A DNA stretch of 64,000 nucleotides from Raphanus sativus (Eukaryota; Streptophyta; Magnoliopsida; Brassicales; Brassicaceae). Position numbers and translations under genes: made by a program. Positions 12,600-22,087 of the stretch are shown here, one piece after another; the stretch's first letter is position 1; each line of letters opens with the position of its first letter. The stretch covers positions 3,162,001 to 3,226,000 of the forward strand of contig NC_079515.1 of the NCBI RefSeq assembly GCF_000801105.2, read 5' to 3'. The notes under the pieces are model-generated. The model was not told the DNA's origin. It saw only the letters and a list, made by a program, of their open reading frames with translations, and made no database searches.

Positions 12600-12860
12600 A
12601 AATCTGGTATCCTGCTTGCACTTCTTCTAGAACCTGAACATGTTTGGTCATTCATATCCACATCTTCTCTTGGAGGAGTTAAAATTTCTGTAACTGCGAC
12701 ACAAATCATTCTTAAAGAAAAAGGGACACACAAAGAATTTTGAGGGCTCTGTATCACCCATGTTCAGCTCAAGCCTTTTGCAATGGATCTCCTTCCTACT
12801 CTTTGAAGACATCAGAATAATTTTGTAAGCTTCAGTTCAAAATTAACAATGCCCAATTGA
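12600..12860 (-). pseudogene. DUF674 remnant (third copy)
   Basis: On the minus strand this piece reads KSRKEIHCKRLELNMGDTEP followed by SKFFVCPFFFKNDLC and YRNFNSSKRRCG. It aligns with the segment KSTKEIQCRRLKLNVDDTEA of DUF674 copy 2, including the Cys-rich CP..C...Y motif. Only about 65 codons of one exon remain, with no start, no neighbouring exons and a decayed left end, so this is a relic of a third tandem copy. Confidence 0.8.
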
Positions 12861-13024
12861 GGGTGCCAAAAGGCTGTATTAATTTCTAGCTAAATGATAA
12901 TGAGATGAGGTTTAATCCCATGAAATGTTGTGAGTAGGCTGATTATATTTAATTTGTCATCCAAAGGATTGACAAGTTTAGGAGACCATTGATCTTAAAT
13001 AAGCAAAACAAAGTCCATACATAA

Positions 13025-13730
13025 GGACATCTCCAACCCCACTCTATTTTCTACACTAAACTCTACTATAGAGTAAAATCTTCTCCAACCCCACTCTATA
13101 TCACATTCTAAAATAGTGCAACTCTATTTCTTACTCTATATTTGGAGTAACTCTATTTCTTACTCTATTATAGAGTGAAACTTTTTTATTTATACTTTAG
13201 TCCTTTTATTTATCAATTTTTTTTTATTTTGTAACTATTTATTTAGTTTAATAATGCTAACAACACATAATTATGTATAAAACAATATATTATATATATA
13301 TATATAAACATTTAAAATTATTATTATTAGCCAAAGAAAACAAGCACTAAAATTAAAAATAATTTTATAAGATAAAAAAAACTCATTTCACAATCTGAAA
13401 TTCGTTAATGATCATTTGTGAAAAAGATACATTAATGGGGATGTTTAAGTTAAGATGTATTATGTTGTTAGTATACTGTAATATAATTATTAATATAATA
13501 TGTTTGATATAGATATATAATTTATGGAAAATAAAATGTAAGGGATCAATTTGTAAATTTTGTAAGTAAAAGCTATTACTAATAAAATTAGAAAATAATA
13601 TATTTAAGAATATTCTCTTTTAGTGTCAAATATAGAGTAAACCATTGGAGTGAAACTTTACTCTATTTTAGAGTAACACTATTTTAGAGTGAAATCTACT
13701 CTAAAATAGTGTAAACCATTGGAGATGGTC
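13025..13730. mobile_element. PIF/Harbinger (Tourist-like) MITE, 706 bp
   Basis: The ends are inverted: GGACATCTCCAA at the left and TTGGAGATGGTC at the right. They are flanked by a TAA target duplication (13022-13024 and 13731-13733). The subterminal parts contain repeated ACTCTATTTTAGAGT-type motifs on both sides, and the interior is very AT-rich with no coding capacity. A 3-bp TAA duplication and these ends fit the PIF/Harbinger superfamily. Confidence 0.75.
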
Positions 13731-13858
13731 TAAGACACCATTAAAAGAGTTTAGAAAACAGCTGAATAAAAGGAAAAACAAATGCTAATTGAAGGCTTGA
13801 AACATAGTCTAAAAACCATAACAAAGATATGCAGTTCCTTTTGATTTTCTTCAGAGAG

Positions 13859-15622
13859 TTATGGGTTGTTCAGCAAGGTTGAAAATCTACCAATGACCTG
13901 TAAGAACAACCAGGTTTAGAAAATTAAAACGATTAATAAAGAGGCAAAGAGATATATAAATTAAAAAAAAATTGAAAGCTGATAATAGAATAAACTTCTG
14001 TTTGACAAAAGCAAACCACCTGTTTCTTAGATTTTTTTGCAACCATGCCTGATAGACCATTGGTTAATGCAGAACGGGAGACTAAGGAAGCTCTAAGAAT
14101 GCTGATGAGCTGCAATGAAAAAAACATTCCAGAGGTATATACAGTTTATACTAAGGCACAAGGATCATACCAAAGTACACCAAAAAAAAAACTAAAAAGC
14201 AATAATATTACAAGCATACCTCTGCTTTAGAAATGTTGATTTCCTGCTCCTCAAGATCACTTATGTTGTTGATGTGACTCCTCATAAACAAGCCAATGGT
14301 TGAAGATGAACTCATAGGTGTTATAACCAGATCATCCGACACAATAAACCTCATATCTCTCTTCACATACCCAAAATCACATTTTGAGTGAGTCTGAGAC
14401 TCAATTTTTGGGTCCACTGGTATCACGCTTGCAATAATGACTTGGCTATTCTTAAGGTTTTTAACATTTCTTACAAAACTCAGAACCGGAGACGAATCAC
14501 AGAATGTATATGGATATGAATATACCACTGTTGGCTGAGGAGGAATGTCAAGAATTTGTTTACTGCAGGTATAGTAATAAGGTATCTCCAAGGGAGTGGA
14601 AGCTGAAGCTTCTCTACACTCACTTCTGCACAAATTTCCAACGAATCCCAAAACTGACCCATCAGTCAATGACCATGCCAACTCAAGAGGGAGAGCAAGA
14701 AGACCAAGAAGAGAATCAACAAAGTCTTCACTGCACTCTGCATAAAGAATCTTCTTGTCAGACTTCCTGACAAATATCTTCACATTACATTCATGGCCTC
14801 CTTTCACACACCCAACTTCCACTGCACGTGTAGACGGCCATTTAAGAAAATCTTGGTTGAGGAATGTCCGTGATAACGGAAGCTTCGAAGCAAACAAGTT
14901 TCCAAGAAGAGTCAGCACCAAGAATTAGATTAGATTAGATTAGATTAGAATGAAGAATCATATGCAGAACAATAAAGGAAAATGAGTACCTCCTTAAAGC
15001 CAACATCAAGATGAATCTCCTGCAAGTCATCAAAATCTGTATATCCTAGTACATTGAGCTCATTTGCAATAACACCAAGAGAGTTCACTGTCACTCTCAG
15101 ATCATCAGTGACAATGTAAGAAGAACGACAACTGACAAACACTCCATCTTCACTATTTCCCATTGGACTTCCGATTTGATCTTCCTCTGAAACCTGATAC
15201 TGATGTGTCATCAAGGCTCCACAGGTACACCTCGAAGTGTTAAAATTGCTGTACTTCTTACAGCTTGCCCTACCGAAACGTGGGCATGTGAAGAACTTTG
15301 TAGCTTCAGTATCATCAACGTTCAGCTTCAGCCTCCTGCATTGGATCTCCTTAGTGCTCTTGGGATAAAGCAGCATAGTTTTGCAAGCCTCAGTCTGAAA
15401 ATCGTCGATGGCCATGACTGAAACACTTCTGTAAATGTTGTGAAAACACCCTGATCTCGGTTGCAGCGGCTTGTGCTTCTTGAGGAGTCTGACAATGGTG
15501 CCCATGGGAAGTGTTAGAAGACTGAAGAGGACGTCGACAAAATCTCTACATGCCTCAGCTAGAACAACTTTGTTTCTCTTCTCATCAACCAGAAGTCTCA
15601 GACTAAACTTTGTTTCCTCCAT
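13859..15622 (-). CDS. DUF674 family protein copy 2 (At3g09140-like)
   Basis: Four exons, 14990-15622, 14220-14918, 14020-14109 and 13859-13897, give 486 residues if all are spliced. The protein has two DUF674 units. Unit 1 runs from MEETKFSLRLLVDEKRNKVV through CPRFGRASCKKYSNF. Unit 2 starts near VLTLLGNLFASKLPLSRTFL and includes VRKSDKKILYAECSEDFVD. Exon 2 is 699 nt, the same as in copy 1. The frame is intact in every exon. However, the first intron appears to lack an AG acceptor: the sequence before exon 2 is AATTCTTG|GTGCTGAC, where copy 1 has ATGTAG|GTTCTGAC. Read-through meets a stop after about 17 codons. The gene may be mis-spliced or newly inactive. DUF674 function is unknown. Confidence 0.75.
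14925..14950. repeat. Pentanucleotide microsatellite (AGATT)n
   Basis: Five copies of TTAGA/AGATT lie inside the first intron of DUF674 copy 2, directly beside the missing splice acceptor. On the gene strand the run reads TCTAATCTAATCTAATC, a pyrimidine-rich tract with no AG. Confidence 0.9.
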
Positions 15623-16066
15623 TGGAAGGAAAAACAAAAAAAAATGAGGAAAAGGAATAGGAGAAGAGTGTTAAAAAATCAAGTTATGCATGTAAAGAGA
15701 CGACAATGATTCGCTTATATATATACACATATTGAACCACCAAGGTTGGGACTTGGGACTAGGGAATAGCAAGAGGTTTCTTCTAGTATTATCCGACATT
15801 AATTTGAACGTGTGATGATGATTCAAAACATCGAAACTCAAAACAATTTTGAGCTTCCCCAAGACCGCGTGGTAGAAATAAATGTCCCAATTAAGAAATG
15901 AAGAGTCTTCTTACGTTTGTTGTGTAAAATGTAGAGTCATCTCACTGTTACTTTGTCACAACTCAAGTAGGCTAACCCTAAAAATGAATATGAATAATCG
16001 TTTTTAAATAAAAATGTTACTAACTTCTTTTTTTGTGTGGTGAGTGTGTTCTACTTAGCTTTATCA
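15623..16066. other. Divergent spacer between DUF674 copy 2 and the HY2 relic
   Basis: This 440-bp spacer separates two genes transcribed away from each other, so it should hold both promoters. A TATATATA run on the minus strand near 15717-15728 is about 100 bp upstream of the DUF674 start. No coding similarity was seen. Confidence 0.5.
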
Positions 16067-18105
16067 ATGGAGTTTGGATCTTCATTTGGATATGGGACGT
16101 GCTTCAAGGCAGCAAACTCCCCTCTACTTATATCTACAAGACCTAAGAACACTTATATCAGGTTGAGAAGTAGAAGTCAGAGATTCTGATTCAGAGTCTT
16201 TGCTATTTCATATAAAGAATTCGCTGAGTCAGCTCTGGAAGAAACCAGGAAGAGGGTTGTTCTTGAACCTTCACCTCTTCAGGTAGTGTAGTACAGTGAA
16301 TGGATGATTATCTCTTTCGTTTCTTTTTGCCTGTTTGTGGAAATACTATGAACAATGGTAAAGACAAGTAAGCTAATGAAGAACATCCTTAGCTGTCTTT
16401 TCCTATCTGTACAAAACATATTCTGGTTAAGACAATCTTGATCCAAAGTATCTTTAGAAGTGGCAACACATAATAACTATTGAATCTATATTTTAACAAA
16501 CAAACACAAATTTGACTGTTAAAAGGCTGCTTCTGATCATGAAACTGTTTTAGGAAAGGTATAGTAGCAGCATGACAGGACTTGATGGGAAAACCCAACT
16601 TCAAATGCTTGCTTTCAAATCTCCAAAGATTAGACTCTTGCGGAGCATGGCCATAGAAAACAAGACAATGCAGGTATTGAAATTTGTCTCTTTTGAAGAC
16701 TTATGGCAGTACTATCTATATGTATAAATTGCTTTCATTTATTTATCTCTGTGGACATGACTTTCAAGGAGGTTTCAACAATGTTGCTTTTTTTTTTCTT
16801 TTTTTTCTTTTTTTTTAACAGTGTTGCTTTTCATTTAAATGATTGATGATTATTTGTATTCTCAACTTTTCTTTCCGTTTTTTTCCTTTCATATTGGGTA
16901 TATAATGTGCAGGTTTTTGACTTTGCTGGTTTCATGAAGCCTGAGTATGTGATAAGTATAAGAAATCATACTATAGACAGAGGAAGAGGAACGGGAAGGA
17001 AGAAGCAGAGCAAGAGAGTGACGTGGCAGAAGAGGAGGGAGTTTTTAAATAAAAGAAAGGAAGTGAAGACTCTAGTTGAGATAGAGGGTTGGCAGTTAGA
17101 GTTGTCAGTTAGATAGCTCAAGTTTGTATGAGAATATAAATAGCTCGTTTGTGAGCTGAGTTGAGTATGCTTGTATTGTTGTGTGTAGTTGACGCTATGA
17201 GTCACTGCTAGTCGATCGCTATGAGATCGTAGACGAGTATTGCAATCGTTATGAGATTGTAATAGGAGTCTTACTCTTACAAGCTTTTCTCTCTATAAAG
17301 AAGTATTTGTTCTTGAATATTGAGTTACAGATTTCTTAAATCTACCATTGGTGTGGTGAAACTGCTTCGATTCAACGCGATGAGGTCTCCGGTAGCATCT
17401 CCGGCGAGTTCGTCGTTTCCGCAGTATGTTACGCCCATATTCTGCGCTAACTTCTTCTTCTTTTTTAATGCTAGAGTGATCAGGTCTTTGTTGTCCACCT
17501 ATGGAGACTTGATGTCTAAAAGCATACTAATGTGTGATCGATCTTCTTTAGGGACCTAAACCCTTTGCATCAGTTGACTGACAAGACGGATTACCAAGAC
17601 AAATATTACAAAAACATTATGTCCATATATCAAAAATACGCTGAGGTGAGCTACAAACAAGCAAATGTGATTTATTACTCAACTGCATGTGTGTAATGAA
17701 GTACTCATCATCATATAGATGGACTGATCTGAGGGTTTCTTTGCAGATTTTCCCATTGGGAGGTAAACTGACTGGTGAATCCATAAAGTTCTTTTCCCCT
17801 TTGGTGACGTGGACCAGGTTTTCGTCTAGCCAAGAAAAACATAAGGCTTTGTTCTCTGCCTTCCTCGAATACTATCAGGTATACTCCTCGAATCTGTCTG
17901 CTGCTGGCCAAAAAGCTAAGATTTAACAGTAAAAACGTGAGTGAAACTATCATTTCTCTTACCTTACAGGCATGGCTTGAGATGACAATCCAAGTGAAGG
18001 AGGAGACGGAGCCATCTCAGGTGAGAGCCAATCGTGAAGCACAGCACAAACACCTGACATGGCGAGTAAGGAATAAGAAAGAGCAGCATGAAGAGTCTCT
18101 CAGGT
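16067..18105 (+). pseudogene. HY2: Phytochromobilin synthase (HY2-like, At3g09150) pseudogene
   Basis: Exon-like blocks at 16067-16282, 16554-16673, 16913-16949 plus 17429-17470, 17552-17646, 17747-17878 and 17970-18070 match HY2 in order. HY2 is the plastid ferredoxin-dependent bilin reductase that makes the phytochrome chromophore. Recognisable pieces include KEFAESALEETRKR, MTGLDGKTQLQMLAFKS, VFDFAGFMKPEY, PIFCANFF, GGKLTGESIKFFSPLV and RANREAQHKHLTW. Several lesions are visible. A TGA stop at 16187-16189 lies within the first exon. A 474-bp insertion splits the third exon after PEY. The sequence after PIFCANFF is altered. Similarity ends after HLTWR, so roughly the last 80-90 residues are gone. 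It lies beside DUF674, as in Arabidopsis. The functional copy must be elsewhere. Confidence 0.9.
16950..17423 (+). mobile_element. LTR-type insertion (solo LTR or small LTR element) in the HY2 relic
   Basis: The insert begins TGATAAGTATAAGAAATC and ends TCGTTTCCGCA. It has TG...CA ends and a 5-bp target duplication GTATG (16945-16949 and 17424-17428). It interrupts the HY2 codons between PEY and TPIF. A TATAAATA box near 17136 and a GATTTCTTAAATCTACC stretch near 17331 look like LTR promoter and end sequences. The last 70 bp contain a short open frame starting MRSPVASPASSS, possibly the start of a gag gene, so this could be an LTR plus leader rather than a clean solo LTR. Family not identified. 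Confidence 0.6.
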
Positions 18106-18169
18106 CTCTGTGTTATATTACACTGGTTAATATGGTTAATACCATTGTTTATCCTCTTGATTGTTAGTT

Positions 18170-18508
18170 ACACTTGCAAACAACTAACATACTGAATCGT
18201 TTCAAAGCCTTTTTAGTATACCAATATTTATAAAACCAAATGGACCAAGAAACATCAACTTCACAAGATCATTATTCTCACGGCTTCTTTTCATTAGCTA
18301 TTTTACATATGAAACCAAGAAACTATAAGTAAAGCAACAGAAAATAACACAAAAGAAAGCAGAAGAAGACTCTGCATTCACACCACAACCTTCTTAAACC
18401 ACACCAAACTCCTCAGTCTCTTTCACTCTTCAACATCAACCACCACAATACTCATAGCACACATCCCTCACCAGAGCATATTCCTCAATATACTCCACCC
18501 AGCATTCT
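18170..18508. other. Spacer downstream of HY2 relic and lectin gene
   Basis: AT-rich spacer containing the 3' UTR region of the lectin gene. The Mediator subunit gene (MED27, At3g09180) that I recall at this place in Arabidopsis is not visible. Confidence 0.5.
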
Positions 18509-19294
18509 CTACATACTCACACTTCCATCTGGACCCCGAGGTGGCAATGGAGGGACACACACCGGCGTTGGATGCCTTATGTCAAAGTTCCATGAGTGGA
18601 GAAGATGTGCATTGGAAGAGCTCCCGTTTGTAGAGCTTAAACCCACCACGAACTCACCACCTTTCAGTATCTCCTCCAAGTCTACATAGAACTCAAAGAA
18701 CGGATCCAACATCTTTCTCGTGCCTAATTTTCTGAACCGAACCATCATTCTCTTCAAACTCGCCTCATACTCAACCATACAGCTCAACGTCCCTCCATCG
18801 CCCACCAACAAGTCACCCTCGAACGAAATGTCCCTAGTTTCGGAAGATTCAGGTTTACCTATCAAGATTCTCGCACGGTTTCCTCTATTGGAAATATCAA
18901 ACTCAAAAGCCACAACTGTCTCGTTCTTTGCATGCTCAAACAAAAACCCTAAAGCAGAGGAACTGTTGTTTTCTTTACCGAAGAGACCAAGATCCAAACT
19001 AGTCGGAACCATCACAAAAGCCATGACGTCATCGGTCTCGTTAGGCATGGAAAACGAGAAGTGACTCGAGAAAGATAACGTGTTACTACGACTCTCTTCA
19101 CCTCGGAAAAGATTGATGGGTTCCTTGTAAACGACTCTTCCCTCGCTTCCACTCACCGAGTTTGTCAGCTGAATCGAAGAACCTTCGTTGATCAGCTTCG
19201 AATCTCCAAACAGTTCAACTTCCTCGTCAAAACTCATAGGTCTGAACATCTTTGTCTTCTTGTTTTTTTTTTTTTGGTGTGGTGGTTGGTTCAT
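18509..19294 (-). CDS. Legume-lectin-fold protein (concanavalin A-like, At3g09190-like)
   Basis: This single-exon gene encodes 261 residues from the Met of MNQPPHQKKKNKKTK. In-frame alternatives are the Met at 19333 (274 residues) and the Met of MFRPMSFDEE at 19249 (246 residues). The body has the legume lectin beta-sandwich pattern: SGSEGRVVYKEPINLF, then SFSSHFSFSMP, then MAFVMVP, VAFEFDI and EFVVGLSSTNGSSSNAHLLH, ending SWNFDI. The usual metal-binding segment (VAFEFDTxxN) is partly kept as VAFEFDISNRGN. I see no kinase domain, and no good signal peptide with the preferred start, which is unusual for a secreted lectin. Carbohydrate binding is inferred from the fold only. It stands next to the P0 gene, as in Arabidopsis. 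Confidence 0.85.
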   Translation of the reverse strand: MNQPPHQKKKNKKTKMFRPMSFDEEVELFGDSKLINEGSSIQLTNSVSGSEGRVVYKEPINLFRGEESRSNTLSFSSHFSFSMPNETDDVMAFVMVPTSLDLGLFGKENNSSSALGFLFEHAKNETVVAFEFDISNRGNRARILIGKPESSETRDISFEGDLLVGDGGTLSCMVEYEASLKRMMVRFRKLGTRKMLDPFFEFYVDLEEILKGGEFVVGLSSTNGSSSNAHLLHSWNFDIRHPTPVCVPPLPPRGPDGSVSM

Positions 19295-19884
19295 TTGAAT
19301 AAAAGAAAAAACGGAAGAAAGATTAAATAACAATCGTCTTCCTTTCTTAACCCTTTACGGAAACGTCTCTCTCATCCTCTCATAGTCGTTGCTGCGGATT
19401 AATATTGATTTTAATATTTTTCTTGCTCACTCTAATTAGTCTATGTACACTTGTGAATAGAAAACCAACGTTGGTTTTGCCCACGGTTTGTTAATGTGAC
19501 GTTTTCAAAGTCATGACATGTTCATAAAAGAGGTTGTAGAGTTGTGCCGTGCACGCATGCAAGAACTTATTAGGTCAACTGAATATTAGTTTAACCCAAA
19601 AATCTCATATAGTTGTAAAGATGACTAGATTATGGTTTATATTAATCTAGTTTAAGACAATGCCTTTATCTTTGCTATATAAAGAGTGATATAACACTTG
19701 GGAAATTAAAGAGCCAAGACTAACAAAACAACTCGAAGTTCGAAACATATTCAAACTAGAAAGACAATAGCACAAATCTGAAATGGACAAAATCAAGAAA
19801 ACACAAGTCATCATACTACAAACGAAGCAGCACTTATAGCAACGACAAAAAAGGTGGAACTCGGGAGAGATATAACAAATGGAT

Positions 19885-21268
19885 CTACTCATCACCGAAC
19901 ATATCGAAACCACCGTAGTCTTCTTCATCTGATTCCTCAACCACTTCCTTCTTCTCCTCTACCTTGGCAGCTCCAGCCGAAGCCCCACCACCTGCATCGG
20001 CAGATACAGCCGCTGCAGCAACAGCGAACTTGCTAGGATCCTGCATTTAACATCCAACACACAAAATAATACAATTAAGACAAGCAAATCAAACTAAATT
20101 TAAAAAAAAAGGTTACTTAATTTGATAATGATGACAAACCTTCAAGTACTCCTTGACCTTCTCTGCTTGTGGGAAAGTGTACTCAGTGGCAACTGAGATG
20201 GCCAATGCGTTCTTGTATGCATTGATGAACATATGAGGAGCAGCAGCAAGGGTAGGGTAAGAGATAGCTAGCGCCAAGGAAGTGACCATGGAGATACCAG
20301 CGGCAAACTTCTGGACAAGGTCATCTTCCGTAAGATCGAGAACCTCTGGGCTGAAGACAGAGCCATTGTCGTAAACAGACTGGACAACAAGACCGTACGA
20401 GAACGGCCTGATGCCGAGCTTGGCTAGAAGGGCAGCCTCAGAAGAACCGACCTTGTCGCCTTGCTTGATGAGCTCAACAGGGGTGATGATTTCGACTGTT
20501 CCCTTGTTAATCTTAGTTGGGATGTTAAGAACCTACAAAACCCAAAAACAAATTCATAAGTGAATAATAAATTCAAAAGTCAAAAGTATTACAAAGCATA
20601 ATTAATACAAACCTGGAAGAAAGATGTCTGAGATGGATCGAGACCAGTGTTACCAGGTTGGACAACCACATCAATTGGCGCAACCAAACCAACACGAGCA
20701 GGAGCACCAACCTGTTTAAATTACACGACAGACATTTCCAATCGAATTAAAGACAGCATCAAGTTGATGTAATAATAACAGAGCGATGGTTTCATCATAT
20801 ATGACCAAACGGATTAATGTGAAACAAACCTTGTACTTGGCAACTTCCTCACTCACTTCCTTGAGGTCACCCTTGGTAAAGATCAAACCAACATTTCCCT
20901 AACCACACAAAAACACATAACCATCCAAATAAAAATCAAAACTTTCAATAAAAAAATCAGAACTTTTTAATAAAAATCTAATCTTTTGATAAAAATCTAA
21001 ACTTTGAATTTACCTGAAGGAGGGGCATGAGATTGAGGATACCAGTGTTTCCAGTGTTCTCAGCGTGAATCTTAACGGAACGCTTCATCATAGTGTTCTT
21101 GCCCATGAGGACAACTGAGTCACCACGAAGACCTTTCCTGATGTTCTGGAGCTGAGTCGATCCGACGTTGTCGGCTGCAACGACCAAGATCTGGGTGAAC
21201 TCGTCGATGAGCTGGCATAGCTTCGCGTCATAAGCGATCTTCTTCTCGGCCTTTGTTGCCTTCACCAT
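19885..21268 (-). CDS. RPP0: 60S acidic ribosomal protein P0 (uL10)
   Basis: Five exons, 21014-21268, 20830-20898, 20613-20711, 20140-20532 and 19885-20040, give 323 residues, close to the roughly 320 of Arabidopsis RPP0B. P0 is the base of the ribosomal stalk: its N-terminal domain binds 28S rRNA and its C-terminal helix anchors P1/P2 dimers. The N-terminus [20 protein letters not shown], the segment [19 protein letters not shown] and the C-terminal Ala/Gly-rich hinge are all present. The acidic tail ends [17 protein letters not shown], the stalk tail that contacts elongation factors. No lesion was found; all splice sites are GT-AG. It corresponds to At3g09200. Confidence 0.96.
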
Positions 21269-21339
21269 TGTTGTTGCTCACGGGATGAGACTCGTTTTTT
21301 TCCTCTTTGTCTGCAGAAGAGTGATGGAGATTACAGAAA

Positions 21340-21690
21340 GAAGCTAGGGTTTTGGTTTCAGTCTTTTTATACTGTGAGAAATGGTAAGAGGATAAAATGA
21401 ATCTAGGGCTTCTTCTTTAGTGATCTGAATCTAACGGTTCTTATTTTTTTGCTTACTTACAGATCTGACGGCTGTTGTTTACTTTTATGTATATTGGGCT
21501 TATTCTGAAATTGGGCACATATTTAACGGTTCGTATATTGCTTATCTTATCTGACGGCCTTTTTTGTTTCGAAAATATTGGGCATTTTCCACAATTTGGC
21601 CCAAATCTAAAGGTTCTTATTTTGCTTTGCTTATATGACGGCTCTTGTTTATCTTGATCATATTGGGCTTTTTATCGAAATTGGGCCTAA
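21340..21690 (-). promoter_or_regulatory. P0 promoter: TATA, telo-box and repeated site II (TGGGC) elements
   Basis: On the gene strand a telo-box (AAAACCCTAG, about 21343-21352) and a TATAAAAA box (about 21364-21371) lie 75-105 bp upstream of the P0 start codon. Further upstream, 21430-21690 is made of three imperfect 90-bp units. Each unit contains AACGGTTC (or AAAGGTTC), a TGACGGC motif and a pair of TGGGC/GCCCA cores (near 21495, 21510, 21578, 21597, 21663 and 21683). Telo-box plus site II (TGGGCY) is the known signature of plant ribosomal-protein promoters linked to growing tissues. Confidence 0.75.
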
Positions 21691-22087
21691 ACAGAAAACA
21701 ACATACTTTCTGATTTTAAGATGATAAAACGGGACACAGTAGAGTAGTAGAAGTTAATCTGTGAGTTAAAACAGCACGATGTATGTTTTCTTTACCTTGA
21801 CATGTTTTGTGCTCGGATATTTCGGATCATCCCCGTTGATATAGAAAAAAACACTGCGAAACTGACGAAGTGATAAAATACACTATTTGGAAGACAAAAA
21901 AGAACATTTCAATCACACATTTCACCCACATACGAACAACATTTGAGCGGACTACATAAACAATTTAACTTTTGAATTATCGACTACATCAAAACAAATG
22001 TGATCGATCAAATAAAACAAATATCGTTAGTTTGAGCCAAACTTTTATTTCCCTTGCCCTGAATAATCTTATATTTTTTATTGTTCC

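Noticed and set aside
18720..19064. 114-codon open frame on the plus strand
   Set aside because: It is the antisense shadow of the legume-lectin-fold gene.
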